Shown here in pieces: positions 35,051-42,887 of a stretch of 64,000 bases of DNA. The stretch's first letter is position 1. Each line of letters begins with the position of its first letter. The translations under genes were made by a program, and so were the position numbers. The notes under the pieces are model-generated. The model did not search any database, was not told the origin of the DNA, and saw only the letters and a list, made by a program, of their open reading frames with translations. This stretch comes from an uncultured Clostridium sp. (GTDB taxonomy: Bacteria; Bacillota; Clostridia; UBA1212; UBA1255), in the NCBI GenBank assembly GCA_900543695.1, contig UQSG01000003.1:52204-116203 (forward strand), written 5' to 3'.

Positions 35051-36193
35051 CTACAACACTGCGCTTCCGTTTTTAATTTCATAAAACGCAGCGTTATTTT
35101 TATAAAAAGGTATCGATTGCGCTTCAACGCAGGAAATAAAGGTTTGTACGCCGCAAATCTCAGAAAGAAAGGCTTCCTGTCTTTGATGATCCAACTCAGA
35201 AAAAACATCATCCAACAAAAAAATAGGATTCCTCCCTGTTGACTTTTTCAGAAGCTCCAGCTCCGCAATTTTCAACGCCAAAACAGCGGTTCTTTTTTGT
35301 CCCTGAGAGCCGAATCTTTTTAAATCATTCTCGTCTAATTTTAAATCAATATCATCTCTGTGCGGTCCGGACAGCGTCATCTCCCGTTCTATTTCTTTTT
35401 CTCTTCGATTTTCAAGCATTAAAAACAATTCATTTTTTACAGCGTTCCGATTCTCGGCTTCAATGATTTCCCGGGGAATATCCGAATGATAAAAAATTTT
35501 CAATTTTTCTTCTCTTTCCGCACTTTCTACGGCGATTTTTCGATGCTTTTCCTCTGCGATTTCAGAAATCTCTTTGATTAATCGAAATCGCTCGCAAATG
35601 ATCCTGGAGCCCGATTCCGCAAGCTGCTCATTCCAGATGCTTAAAATTTCTCCATAATCCTTTACTTTTCCACATTTTATATTTCTCAGAAGATTATTTT
35701 TCTGAACTAATATTTTCTGATATTGAAGCAAATCAAAATAATAGGAAGCATTCTTCTGACTGATTGCAATATCCATAAATTTTCTTCGCACCGACGGCCC
35801 TTCTGAAATAAGCTGCATATCTTCCGGTGAAAAAATAACAGCTAAGACGCTTCCCATTAAATGTCCAAGCTTGCGAAGATACAGTCCGTTGACTTTTATA
35901 TACTTTTCTTTATTTTTATTATATTTGACAGATATATTTTCAGTAATATCGCTGCAAATCTCAATATCAATTTGAAAAGCTTCTTTACCCGACTGAATCA
36001 CATCGGAGTCTTTTGTATTCCGAAACGACTTTCCAATCGCAGTATAAAAAATCGCTTCTAACAGGTTCGTTTTTCCCTGTCCGTTATTACCGTAAAAAAT
36101 ATTAACATCATTGGATAAAGAAAGATCCAATGATGTGTAATTTCTATAATTTTCCAATAAAATCCTTTTAAGAAACATGCAGTTTTTGATCAA
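35051..36193 (-). CDS. recF: DNA replication and repair protein RecF
   Basis: 380 residues, usual length. ABC/SMC-like ATPase with Walker A YGNNGQGKTNLLEAI, signature LSGPHRDDI and Walker B PIFLLDDVFSELD. It helps load RecA at gaps. The start is uncertain: a TTG overlapping the dnaN stop by 4 bases or the ATG five codons on (36176-36178), neither with a clear ribosome site. The absence of yaaA between dnaN and recF means the two are directly fused in the operon. No fault in the ATPase was seen. Confidence 0.95.
   Translation of the reverse strand: MIKNCMFLKRILLENYRNYTSLDLSLSNDVNIFYGNNGQGKTNLLEAIFYTAIGKSFRNTKDSDVIQSGKEAFQIDIEICSDITENISVKYNKNKEKYIKVNGLYLRKLGHLMGSVLAVIFSPEDMQLISEGPSVRRKFMDIAISQKNASYYFDLLQYQKILVQKNNLLRNIKCGKVKDYGEILSIWNEQLAESGSRIICERFRLIKEISEIAEEKHRKIAVESAEREEKLKIFYHSDIPREIIEAENRNAVKNELFLMLENRREKEIEREMTLSGPHRDDIDLKLDENDLKRFGSQGQKRTAVLALKIAELELLKKSTGRNPIFLLDDVFSELDHQRQEAFLSEICGVQTFISCVEAQSIPFYKNNAAFYEIKNGSAVL
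35466..35479. promoter_or_regulatory. Candidate Noc-binding site in recF
   Basis: A 14-base sequence matches the B. subtilis Noc consensus (ATTTCCCGGGAAAT) at 13 positions. It is inside recF. Since this chromosome encodes Noc, it is a plausible NBS. Confidence 0.5.
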
Positions 36194-37305
36194 ACCGACT
36201 TTGACGTAATTTTAACCGGCATTACCAGGTATTGATAACTCTTATCCTCTGCACCGGTAATAACGCACGGGCCTAAAGCGTGTGTAAGAGACAAAATAAT
36301 ATTTTCCTCATCAATCGCCTTCAGACACTCTAAAATATTACGGATACACATGCCGATTTCAATTTCATCTCCGGTCACTTCAGCAGTAATAACTTCTCTT
36401 GATATTCCATTTTCCGCGTTTACGTACATGATAATTTCATCATTATTATTAAATTTAATCGTTAGAGGATACTTTTTTTCGTCCTGTATCACAAGAGCAG
36501 ATCTCTCAAAGGCGCTTAAAAACGCTTTATTATTTACTACGCAGGAAGTTTTATATTCTCTTGGAAACATTTTTCTGTAATCAATATAATCCCCTTTATA
36601 AAGCTTGGATACCATACGGAAAGAATCGCAAAAGAACATAATCTGATTTTCGTTGCAGCAAAAATGAATTACATCGTCTTCGCCTTTTACGGATTTCGAC
36701 AGCTCATTTAAAATTTTTGTCGGTACAATAATCGAAAATTCTCTGGAATCCTCTACATCGATCGTTTTTTTCGCAAGCCGGAACCCATCAATCGCTACAA
36801 AGCTGAGCTTCCCTTCTTTTTGCTCCATAAATACGCCTTTTAATATAATTCTTTTTTCCTCCTGCGCAGCGGCGGCAAAGGATGTCTGACGAATCAGATC
36901 CACAAGTGTTTTCTCTTTAATGTCAAAAGAAACGGAAGTATCAAGAAATGCAACGGGAGGATAGCTTTCCGTTGGATACGCTTTGATTTTATAATTAGCA
37001 TGACCGCTTGTAATCGAAAGCATCGCGCCGTCGTTGATCGTCTCAAGAGTGACATAAATATCCGGAAGCTTTCTGACGATATCACCAAAGGTTTTGGAGT
37101 TCACAACAATGCTTCCAATTTCTTCAATAATTGCGGGAATTTCATATACGATTCCGAATTCGTTATCGTTCCCTGTAAAACGAAGCTCTTCCCCGACTTC
37201 TATCAAAATCCCCTGTAAAATTTCAGCGGTTGATTTGGCGGGAACTGCCTTTTGTACAATATTTACGCCGCTTATTAAATTTTCTCTGTTGCAGGTCAGT
37301 TTCAT
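36190..37305 (-). CDS. dnaN: DNA polymerase III beta sliding clamp
   Basis: 371 residues in three repeated clamp domains, with start ATG preceded by GGAGG. Recognisable stretches are MKLTCNRENLISGVNIVQKA at the N-terminus, SYPPVAFLDTS mid-protein and the C-terminal ALGPCVITGAEDKSYQYLVMPVKI, which matches the conserved PxR/MPVR-type end. It tethers polymerase to DNA. It is the second gene after dnaA, with the DnaA-box cluster between them. Confidence 0.98.
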   Translation of the reverse strand: MKLTCNRENLISGVNIVQKAVPAKSTAEILQGILIEVGEELRFTGNDNEFGIVYEIPAIIEEIGSIVVNSKTFGDIVRKLPDIYVTLETINDGAMLSITSGHANYKIKAYPTESYPPVAFLDTSVSFDIKEKTLVDLIRQTSFAAAAQEEKRIILKGVFMEQKEGKLSFVAIDGFRLAKKTIDVEDSREFSIIVPTKILNELSKSVKGEDDVIHFCCNENQIMFFCDSFRMVSKLYKGDYIDYRKMFPREYKTSCVVNNKAFLSAFERSALVIQDEKKYPLTIKFNNNDEIIMYVNAENGISREVITAEVTGDEIEIGMCIRNILECLKAIDEENIILSLTHALGPCVITGAEDKSYQYLVMPVKITSKSV

Positions 37306-37319
37306 AGATTCAAATCCTC

Positions 37320-37560
37320 CGGTTTCGTATTGTTATTTATATTATAATATAATTCTCTTTAGTAGTAGTAATAGTAGTATCTGTGGATATTGTGGAAAAC
37401 TCTAAATTTTGCTTTTATTAAAATAAAATTTGCTGTGTATAAATATGTGTATAACTGTGAAAAGTTTTCCACAGTTTCCACAGCGTTCACAATTTAAAAA
37501 GTTTTCCACTTCTTGTCCACAGGGACTTTTCCACTTATCAACAATTTTCTGTGGATAAGT
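37320..37560. other. oriC: Chromosome origin oriC, DnaA-box cluster
   Basis: The dnaA-dnaN spacer holds about ten DnaA boxes. One is perfect (TGTGGATAA at 37550-37558). Near-matches are at 37382, 37391, 37434, 37446, 37465, 37474, 37502, 37513, 37527 and 37535, several in tandem. An AT-rich stretch at about 37325-37360 is the probable unwinding element. No such cluster was found upstream of dnaA. Confidence 0.93.
37360..37380 (+). promoter_or_regulatory. DnaA-trio element beside tandem DnaA boxes
   Basis: Seven triplets in register (TAG three times, TAA, TAG twice, TAT) lie directly 5' of two abutting DnaA boxes (37382-37390 and 37391-37399) and directly 3' of the AT-rich region. Order and polarity match the basal origin unwinding system known from B. 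subtilis. Confidence 0.85.
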
Positions 37561-37562
37561 TC

Positions 37563-38918
37563 TTATACAATAATGTTTTTCTTCAGCTCGTCCATAATAT
37601 GTTTCAGCTCTGGATTGATTTCTACCTGCTTGGAGATTTGTTCGCAAGCGTACATCACCGTTGTATGATCTCTTCCGTTGAAGGCCTTTCCAATATCAGG
37701 ATATGACATATTTGTAAGATTCCTGCATAAAAACATTGAAATTTGTCTCGGAAATACAAGCTCCTTCGTTCTTTTTTTGGAGAGGATATCGTCAACGCTC
37801 AGATTAAAATATCTGGAGACGCTGTCTATTATAACACCGGAATCGATTTCGTGCATATCGCTTTTCTGATAATGCTTGAGCGCTTCTTTGGCAAGATTCA
37901 GCGTAATTTCTTTTCCCTGCATTATAGACATGGAAAGATGATTGATTACGCCCTCCAGCTCCCGGATATTATCGCTTGTATAATAAGCAATATAATCTAA
38001 TATTTCGTTATCCACATCGATTGAATTTTCGGATGCTTTTCTGTTTAAAATTGCAACCTTCGTTTCAAAATCGGGAACCTGAATATCAACGATCAATCCC
38101 CAACCGAACCGTGTTCTGAGACGATCCTCCAATATTTCTATTTTATTTAGAGGACTGTCGCAGGAAATTACAATTTGCTTTTTATCCTCATATAAAGAAC
38201 TGAAGGTATAAAAAAATTCCTCCTGTGTCCGTTCCATTTTAGATATGAACTGAATGTCGTCAATCAAAAGAACGTCTATTTTTCTGTATTTGTTTCGAAA
38301 TTCATTATTTTTTTTATTTGCAATTGCTTCGATAAATTCGTTCGTAAAAATTTCAGAGGTGACGTATAAAACCTTTTTTGACGGATCATTTTTGACGATC
38401 TGATTTCCAATGGCATGCATCAGATGCGTTTTTCCAAGTCCGGATTGACCGTAAATAAATAAAGGATTATAAGCCGTTCCCGGAGAATCGGAAATCGCCA
38501 CGGCGGCGGCATATGCCATGCGGTTGCTGTTTCCTATAATAAAAGAATCAAATGTATATTTTGAATTCAGATTCGATTTATATGGAACGTTTTCCGATGT
38601 GTTTTTTGCAGAGTCGGAGGGTGCGGCAGCGGTTCCGGCGGGAACATATTCTCCTTCTAAATGAAAGGCAACGGTCAGATATTGCTTTGTAGCTTCGATC
38701 AAAACATTTTTGATGTCATTGTAATATTTCGTTTCAAGTAAATTAATGCAAAAATCAAAAGGTACGGTAAAATGAGCAGTATCTCCCTGAATTTCTATTA
38801 ATTTTAAGGATGAAATATAAGTTTCATAATGAAGTGAAGAAACTGTTTTCTTCAATTCTTCTTTGCATTTGTTCCAAATATTGCACAATTCTTCTTCGGT
38901 GTAGTTTTGCGTTTCCAT
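37563..38918 (-). CDS. dnaA: Chromosomal replication initiator DnaA
   Basis: About 451 residues from the ATG at 38916-38918 (METQNYTEEELCNIW), with GGAGGC 5 bases upstream. Domain I (about 1-85), a short linker, the AAA+ domain with Walker A YGQSGLGKTHLMHAIG and Walker B VLLIDDIQFIS, and the C-terminal DnaA-box-binding domain with NGRDHTTVMYACEQI (the conserved GRDHTTV). It melts oriC in its ATP form. Adjacent to the origin in the usual position. Confidence 0.98.
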   Translation of the reverse strand: METQNYTEEELCNIWNKCKEELKKTVSSLHYETYISSLKLIEIQGDTAHFTVPFDFCINLLETKYYNDIKNVLIEATKQYLTVAFHLEGEYVPAGTAAAPSDSAKNTSENVPYKSNLNSKYTFDSFIIGNSNRMAYAAAVAISDSPGTAYNPLFIYGQSGLGKTHLMHAIGNQIVKNDPSKKVLYVTSEIFTNEFIEAIANKKNNEFRNKYRKIDVLLIDDIQFISKMERTQEEFFYTFSSLYEDKKQIVISCDSPLNKIEILEDRLRTRFGWGLIVDIQVPDFETKVAILNRKASENSIDVDNEILDYIAYYTSDNIRELEGVINHLSMSIMQGKEITLNLAKEALKHYQKSDMHEIDSGVIIDSVSRYFNLSVDDILSKKRTKELVFPRQISMFLCRNLTNMSYPDIGKAFNGRDHTTVMYACEQISKQVEINPELKHIMDELKKNIIV

Positions 38919-39044
38919 AGGTTGCCTCCATATTAATGTCCGCATCTTTTGTAAATAATAGATTTATAATAATTTTATCCTATGTAAGCCGCATATACGG
39001 AAAAGATACATGAAAAGCCGTGGTCTCTCAATTCGTGCTGTATT

Positions 39045-39074
39045 AATATAGCAGAAAACCTGAAAGAAATGCAA
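39045..39074 (-). promoter_or_regulatory. Possible dnaA promoter
   Basis: On the minus strand, TTGCAT, 18 bases, TATATT. The -35 box is poor, so this is tentative. Confidence 0.3.
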
Positions 39075-39206
39075 TAGGCTATTTTTGATAAAAAAAGCTG
39101 AAAAATGCTTGATTTAACTATCTTTTGTGCCTTTCCAGAAGGTGGGTACAAGATGTTGTGATACGGAGCGGAAAAATATTTTTCAGTATAAAAAATTTTA
39201 ATCAGG

Positions 39207-39235
39207 TTGACATTTTAGATGCGTACAAGTATAAT
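39207..39235 (+). promoter_or_regulatory. Perfect sigma-A promoter of rpmH
   Basis: TTGACA (39207-39212), 17-base spacer, TATAAT (39230-39235): an exact match to the consensus. It drives the rpmH-rnpA-yidD-yidC block. Confidence 0.95.
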
Positions 39236-39309
39236 ATAGCGTGCTTTTTGCCTAAAAATAAAAGCAATCTTACACAGCCTATTTTTTTATGGATAAAGGA
39301 GGTGCCGAT

Positions 39310-39444
39310 ATGATAAGACCGTATCAGCCGAAGAAAAGACAGAGAAGCAAGGTGCATGGCTTTCGCGCGAGAATGAAGACAGCGAACGGAAGAAAGGTCC
39401 TGAGAAGAAGGAGACTGAAAGGAAGAAAAGTATTGTCTGCGTAA
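39310..39444 (+). CDS. rpmH: Ribosomal protein bL34
   Basis: 44 residues, MIRPYQPKKRQRSKVHGF onward, ending in GRKVLSA. This is the canonical L34 sequence, with the conserved KRQRSKVHGFRARM block. It has a full AAAGGAGGTG ribosome site. It is the first gene of the yidC operon and is shorter than usual ORF cut-offs. It faces away from dnaA across the intergenic promoter region, as in most bacteria. Confidence 0.98.
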   Translation: MIRPYQPKKRQRSKVHGFRARMKTANGRKVLRRRRLKGRKVLSA

Positions 39445-39469
39445 TTCATTTTTCGCGGAGGATTTGATC

Positions 39470-39838
39470 ATGATCGTTTCTCTCAGGAAGAACAATGAAT
39501 TTCAGAGAGTATACAAAAAGGGAACTTATAAGGCGGGCCGGTATTTGGTAATGTATGTATTGCCAAATAAAGAAGGAATCAACAGAATTGGAATCGCCGC
39601 GGGAAAGAAATTTGGAAACAGTGTGCAGAGAAACCGCATGAAAAGAATCATCCGGGAAGTCTATCGGGTTTCCCGGGAACATATGGCGGAGGGCTATGAC
39701 ATCATTTTCATGGCCAGAGCCTCCGTTCGGAAAGCAAAATCTCCGAATAACAAGCTGAAGGCCGTTTCCGTACCCGCTTATCATGAAATAGAAAAAGAAA
39801 TGAAAAGACTTTCTTCGGCATTGGGGATGTTGATTTGA
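39470..39838 (+). CDS. rnpA: Ribonuclease P protein component
   Basis: 122 residues from the ATG at 39470-39472, which has GGAGGA 8 bases upstream. The RNR motif is present (NRIGIAAGKKFGNSVQRNRM, KRIIRE). It binds the RNase P RNA and assists 5' maturation of tRNAs. It overlaps yidD by 4 bases. A palindrome resembling a Noc site lies inside it (39668-39681). Confidence 0.96.
   Translation: MIVSLRKNNEFQRVYKKGTYKAGRYLVMYVLPNKEGINRIGIAAGKKFGNSVQRNRMKRIIREVYRVSREHMAEGYDIIFMARASVRKAKSPNNKLKAVSVPAYHEIEKEMKRLSSALGMLI
39668..39681. promoter_or_regulatory. Candidate Noc-binding site in rnpA
   Basis: A 14-base sequence holds the palindromic core TTTCCCGGGAA of the Noc consensus and departs at its outer bases (11 of 14 match). 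Weaker than the recF site. Confidence 0.35.
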
Positions 39839-40044
39839 AAAAGGTATTTTTGAAAATGATACGTTTTTATCAAAAAAACATATCACCGATCAAAAAACCG
39901 TGCTGCAGATTTTATCCGACTTGTTCGGAATATGCCGTGGAGGCGATTGAAAAATACGGGGCACTGAAGGGCTCCCTGATGGCGGTGTGGAGAATCCTCA
40001 GATGTAATCCGTTTTGCAAAGGCGGCTATGATCCTGTAAAATAA
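39835..40044 (+). CDS. yidD: Membrane protein insertion efficiency factor YidD
   Basis: 69 residues from a TTG start overlapping the rnpA stop (TTGA). The family signature is present: IRFYQKNISP, CRFYPTCSEYAVEAI and NPFCKGGYDPV. YidD is a small peripheral protein that aids YidC-dependent insertion. It sits in the standard order between rnpA and yidC. Confidence 0.95.
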   Translation: MKKVFLKMIRFYQKNISPIKKPCCRFYPTCSEYAVEAIEKYGALKGSLMAVWRILRCNPFCKGGYDPVK

Positions 40045-40066
40045 GAAGGGATTGTGCAGACTCGTT

Positions 40067-40804
40067 ATGCTGAGTTTTATAGCGAAACCATTTGGAATCT
40101 TAATAAAATATATTTATGAGTATCTTGCGTTCGACAGCTATGGATTTGCTATCATTCTTTTTACGCTGTTTGCGAGGATCCTTTTATTTCCTTTAAATTT
40201 AAGCCAGCAAAGAAGTATGGACAGGCAGCAGGCTCTGATGCCTGAAATAGAAGCGCTGAAGAAAAAATACGGAAACGATCAGAAAAAGCTGAGCGAAGAA
40301 CAGCAGAATCTCTATATGAGGTATAATATTAATCCTATGATGGGCTGCCTGCCGCTTCTTCTTCAGTTTCCGATTTTGATGGCGCTGTATGAAATTGTGC
40401 GCAATGCGGATGTTTATATTGGAGAAGGCGTCAATAAAGTCTTTTTAGGAATTTTTGATTTAAGTCTTACGCCGCAGTGGCAGATCTGGAAAATAGAAGA
40501 TTATAAAGTTTATTTGCCGCTGCTTGTTTTTCCGATTTTGGCGTTTGCAACGACATATCTTTCACAGATCATTTCCATGAGAACGGTGCGTGCAAAGAAA
40601 AAAGAAGAAGATGAAAAAGCTGCGCCGAATCCGATGTCCGGAATGATGAAGTTTATGCCATTTACCACACTGATTTTTGCTTTTATGGTTCCGGCGGGAC
40701 TCTCTCTTTACTGGGCCATCGGAAATATTTTAAGCATATTACAAACTTATCTGATCAGAAGCGTATTTTCGAAGAAGAAAGAAGGAAGTGTTAAGAATGC
40801 CTGA
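40067..40804 (+). CDS. yidC: Membrane protein insertase YidC/OxaA
   Basis: About 245 residues from the ATG at 40067-40069 (MLSFIAKPFGILIKYIYEY); a TTG five codons earlier is possible but its ribosome site is too close. It has the five-span YidC core: ILFTLFARILLFPLNLSQ with the conserved Arg, MMGCLPLLLQFPILMALYEI, and a C-terminal pair of spans ending in SILQTYLIRSVFSKKK. It inserts membrane proteins alone or with Sec. It overlaps khpB by 8 bases. Confidence 0.95.
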   Translation: MLSFIAKPFGILIKYIYEYLAFDSYGFAIILFTLFARILLFPLNLSQQRSMDRQQALMPEIEALKKKYGNDQKKLSEEQQNLYMRYNINPMMGCLPLLLQFPILMALYEIVRNADVYIGEGVNKVFLGIFDLSLTPQWQIWKIEDYKVYLPLLVFPILAFATTYLSQIISMRTVRAKKKEEDEKAAPNPMSGMMKFMPFTTLIFAFMVPAGLSLYWAIGNILSILQTYLIRSVFSKKKEGSVKNA

Positions 40805-41456
40805 TTTTGTTGAGAAAGAAGCAAAAACCGTCGACGAAGCGATTCAGCTTGCGCTGGATGAGTTGAACATAGAGCTTGAGGATGCGGATGTTGAAATCCT
40901 CGAGGAAGGCAGTAAAGCGAAGCTGGGAATTTTCGGAGGAAAAGGAGCGAAGGTCAGAGTCACCGTTAATATTCCGGATACAAAAATCGTTGCAAATTTT
41001 TTGGATGAGATCATCAACAGATCGCGCAGTGAAGACGATTATCCGAAATATGTAATTACGGAAAAGGAGGAAGACGGCGTAAAAGTCATTAAAGTTCAGA
41101 TTTCCGGAAACGATGTTTCCCATCTGATCGGAAGACATGGCGAAACGCTGTATGCGATGAATTATATCGCAAGCCTTTTGGTAAACAGAAACAAAAACGA
41201 ATTCAAGCGCGTTTATATAGATGTGGAAAATTACAGAAAGCATCGCGAGGAAACGCTTGTTTCCATTGCGAACAGAGCTGCTGAAAGAGTCGCGAAATAT
41301 AAAAGACCGGTTTCTCTGGATCCTATGCCGGCGTCGGAGCGCCGGATCATACATTCGGCTTTGCAGAGCAACCGAAATGTAGTAACCGAAAGCCAGGGGG
41401 AAGAACCGAACCGCTGTGTTGTCGTTAAGATAAGACCGTATGTCAAAAAAATCTGA
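40797..41456 (+). CDS. khpB: RNA-binding protein Jag/KhpB
   Basis: About 219 residues. The jag-N domain (TVDEAIQLALDELNIELEDADVEI... with GSKAKLGIFG) is followed by a KH domain with SHLIGRHGETLYAMNYIASL (GxxG) and a C-terminal R3H domain (PASERRIIHSAL, RNVVTESQGEEPNR). It overlaps the yidC end. Jag/KhpB with KhpA binds RNA and influences cell elongation and division in relatives. Expected neighbour of yidC. Confidence 0.95.
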   Translation: MPDFVEKEAKTVDEAIQLALDELNIELEDADVEILEEGSKAKLGIFGGKGAKVRVTVNIPDTKIVANFLDEIINRSRSEDDYPKYVITEKEEDGVKVIKVQISGNDVSHLIGRHGETLYAMNYIASLLVNRNKNEFKRVYIDVENYRKHREETLVSIANRAAERVAKYKRPVSLDPMPASERRIIHSALQSNRNVVTESQGEEPNRCVVVKIRPYVKKI

Positions 41457-41465
41457 TGGTTCTAT

Positions 41466-42872
41466 ATGAAATATTACGGTGATGATACGATTGCAGCAAT
41501 TTCTACTCCTGCTGGAACGGGCGGAATCGGAATTATCCGGATCAGCGGCAGCGAAGCGGCGGAAATTGCAAATAAGATTTTCAGAGGAATTTCACAGCGG
41601 GCAGCCGGGAAAGACGCGGTTGCCCGTATGTCTTCTCATACCATAAAATACGGTGTTATCGTTGATCCCTCCAACGAGGAGCTGATCGACGAATGTCTGA
41701 TCAGCGTCATGAAGGCCCCTCGTTCTTATACGAGGGAGGACGTTGTAGAAATCAATTGTCACGGAGGTTATGCCGTGATGAGGAAAATTCTTTCGATTGT
41801 GCTTCAGGCCGGAGCAAGACCCGCACAACCCGGAGAATTTACGCAGCGCGCCTTTATCAACGGAAGAATCGATCTTTCCGAAGCGGAAGCCGTAATGGAT
41901 CTGATTGGCGCCAAGACGGAAGCAGGACGAAAAGCCGCGGTGCAGCAGCTGTCGGGCCGTCTGTACCGGGAAATCAAAGCGATTCGGGAAGAATTAAAGC
42001 TTTGTCTTGCACAAATAGAGGTTGCATTGGATTATCCCGAATATGAAATGGACGGGGAGGCCGGAGCTTCCGCAATGACGCTTCTGGAGAAAATTCGGAA
42101 AAAACTGGAAAAGCTTTCCGATACATTTTACAGAGGCCGCATCTTAAAAGAGGGAATCAGAGTTTCGATTGCGGGAATTCCAAATGCGGGAAAGTCGTCT
42201 CTCCTGAATTTGCTGTCCGGATATGATCGAGCAATCGTAACGGAAATTCCGGGGACTACGCGCGATACTATAGAAGAAACGATCGATTATGAAGGAATCC
42301 CCATTCTTTTAACTGACACCGCGGGACTGCGGGAAACTTCGGACGTCGTTGAAAAAATCGGCGTAGATCGCTCCTATGAAGCAATTGAAAGCAGCGATAT
42401 CGTTGTATTTCTGGCGGATATTTCTGATTTCGCCCGTGCCCGGCGATCAAAAGAGCTCCTGGAGGAAATCAGGAACACATGCGGCGCAAAGAAAAATATT
42501 ATAGTCGTATTAAACAAAAGCGATATTGAACAGGAAGGCGCGGCTTCGTTTTTCGAAGAAGATTCCGTCAGAATGTCTGTTAAAGAGGAGCGCGGAACGG
42601 AGCGCCTCCTGGAACGGATCCGGGAGCTGATGCAGGTGGGCGCCGTGGAAAGCAACGAAACGGTGATCACAAGCGAACGCCATAAAAGCCTGATCGACCG
42701 GGCGCTCGGCGCGCTGCGGAAGGCGGAAGAAAGCTACAGGGAAAATTTGCCGCTGGATTGTATTTCCTATGACATTTGGGAATGCGGCAGGCTTTTAGGA
42801 GAAATTACGGGGGACTCCATAGAAGAAGATGTAATGGACACAATTTTCAGCAAATTTTGTCTTGGAAAATAA
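41466..42872 (+). CDS. mnmE: tRNA uridine-5-carboxymethylaminomethyl GTPase MnmE
   Basis: 468 residues. N-terminal tetrahydrofolate-binding domain, helical domain, then the inserted GTPase: IAGIPNAGKSSLLN (G1), EIPGTTRDTIEE (G2 region), LTDTAGLRET (G3) and VLNKSDI (G4). It ends in FSKFCLGK, the conserved C-terminal cysteine motif. With MnmG it modifies the wobble uridine of tRNAs. The two genes are adjacent, 15 bases apart. Confidence 0.97.
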   Translation: MKYYGDDTIAAISTPAGTGGIGIIRISGSEAAEIANKIFRGISQRAAGKDAVARMSSHTIKYGVIVDPSNEELIDECLISVMKAPRSYTREDVVEINCHGGYAVMRKILSIVLQAGARPAQPGEFTQRAFINGRIDLSEAEAVMDLIGAKTEAGRKAAVQQLSGRLYREIKAIREELKLCLAQIEVALDYPEYEMDGEAGASAMTLLEKIRKKLEKLSDTFYRGRILKEGIRVSIAGIPNAGKSSLLNLLSGYDRAIVTEIPGTTRDTIEETIDYEGIPILLTDTAGLRETSDVVEKIGVDRSYEAIESSDIVVFLADISDFARARRSKELLEEIRNTCGAKKNIIVVLNKSDIEQEGAASFFEEDSVRMSVKEERGTERLLERIRELMQVGAVESNETVITSERHKSLIDRALGALRKAEESYRENLPLDCISYDIWECGRLLGEITGDSIEEDVMDTIFSKFCLGK

Positions 42873-42887
42873 ACGGAGGACGATCGT

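Larger units (their letters stand above)
38919..39309. other. Divergent dnaA-rpmH intergenic region
   Basis: 391 bases without a gene. It contains the rpmH promoter, a weak possible dnaA promoter and an AT-rich 14-base palindrome (39171-39184). No DnaA box with more than seven matching bases was noticed here. Confidence 0.8.

Noticed and set aside
38919..39309. dnaA-rpmH spacer considered as a second origin half
   Set aside because: No cluster of DnaA boxes was seen there; all good boxes are in the dnaA-dnaN spacer.
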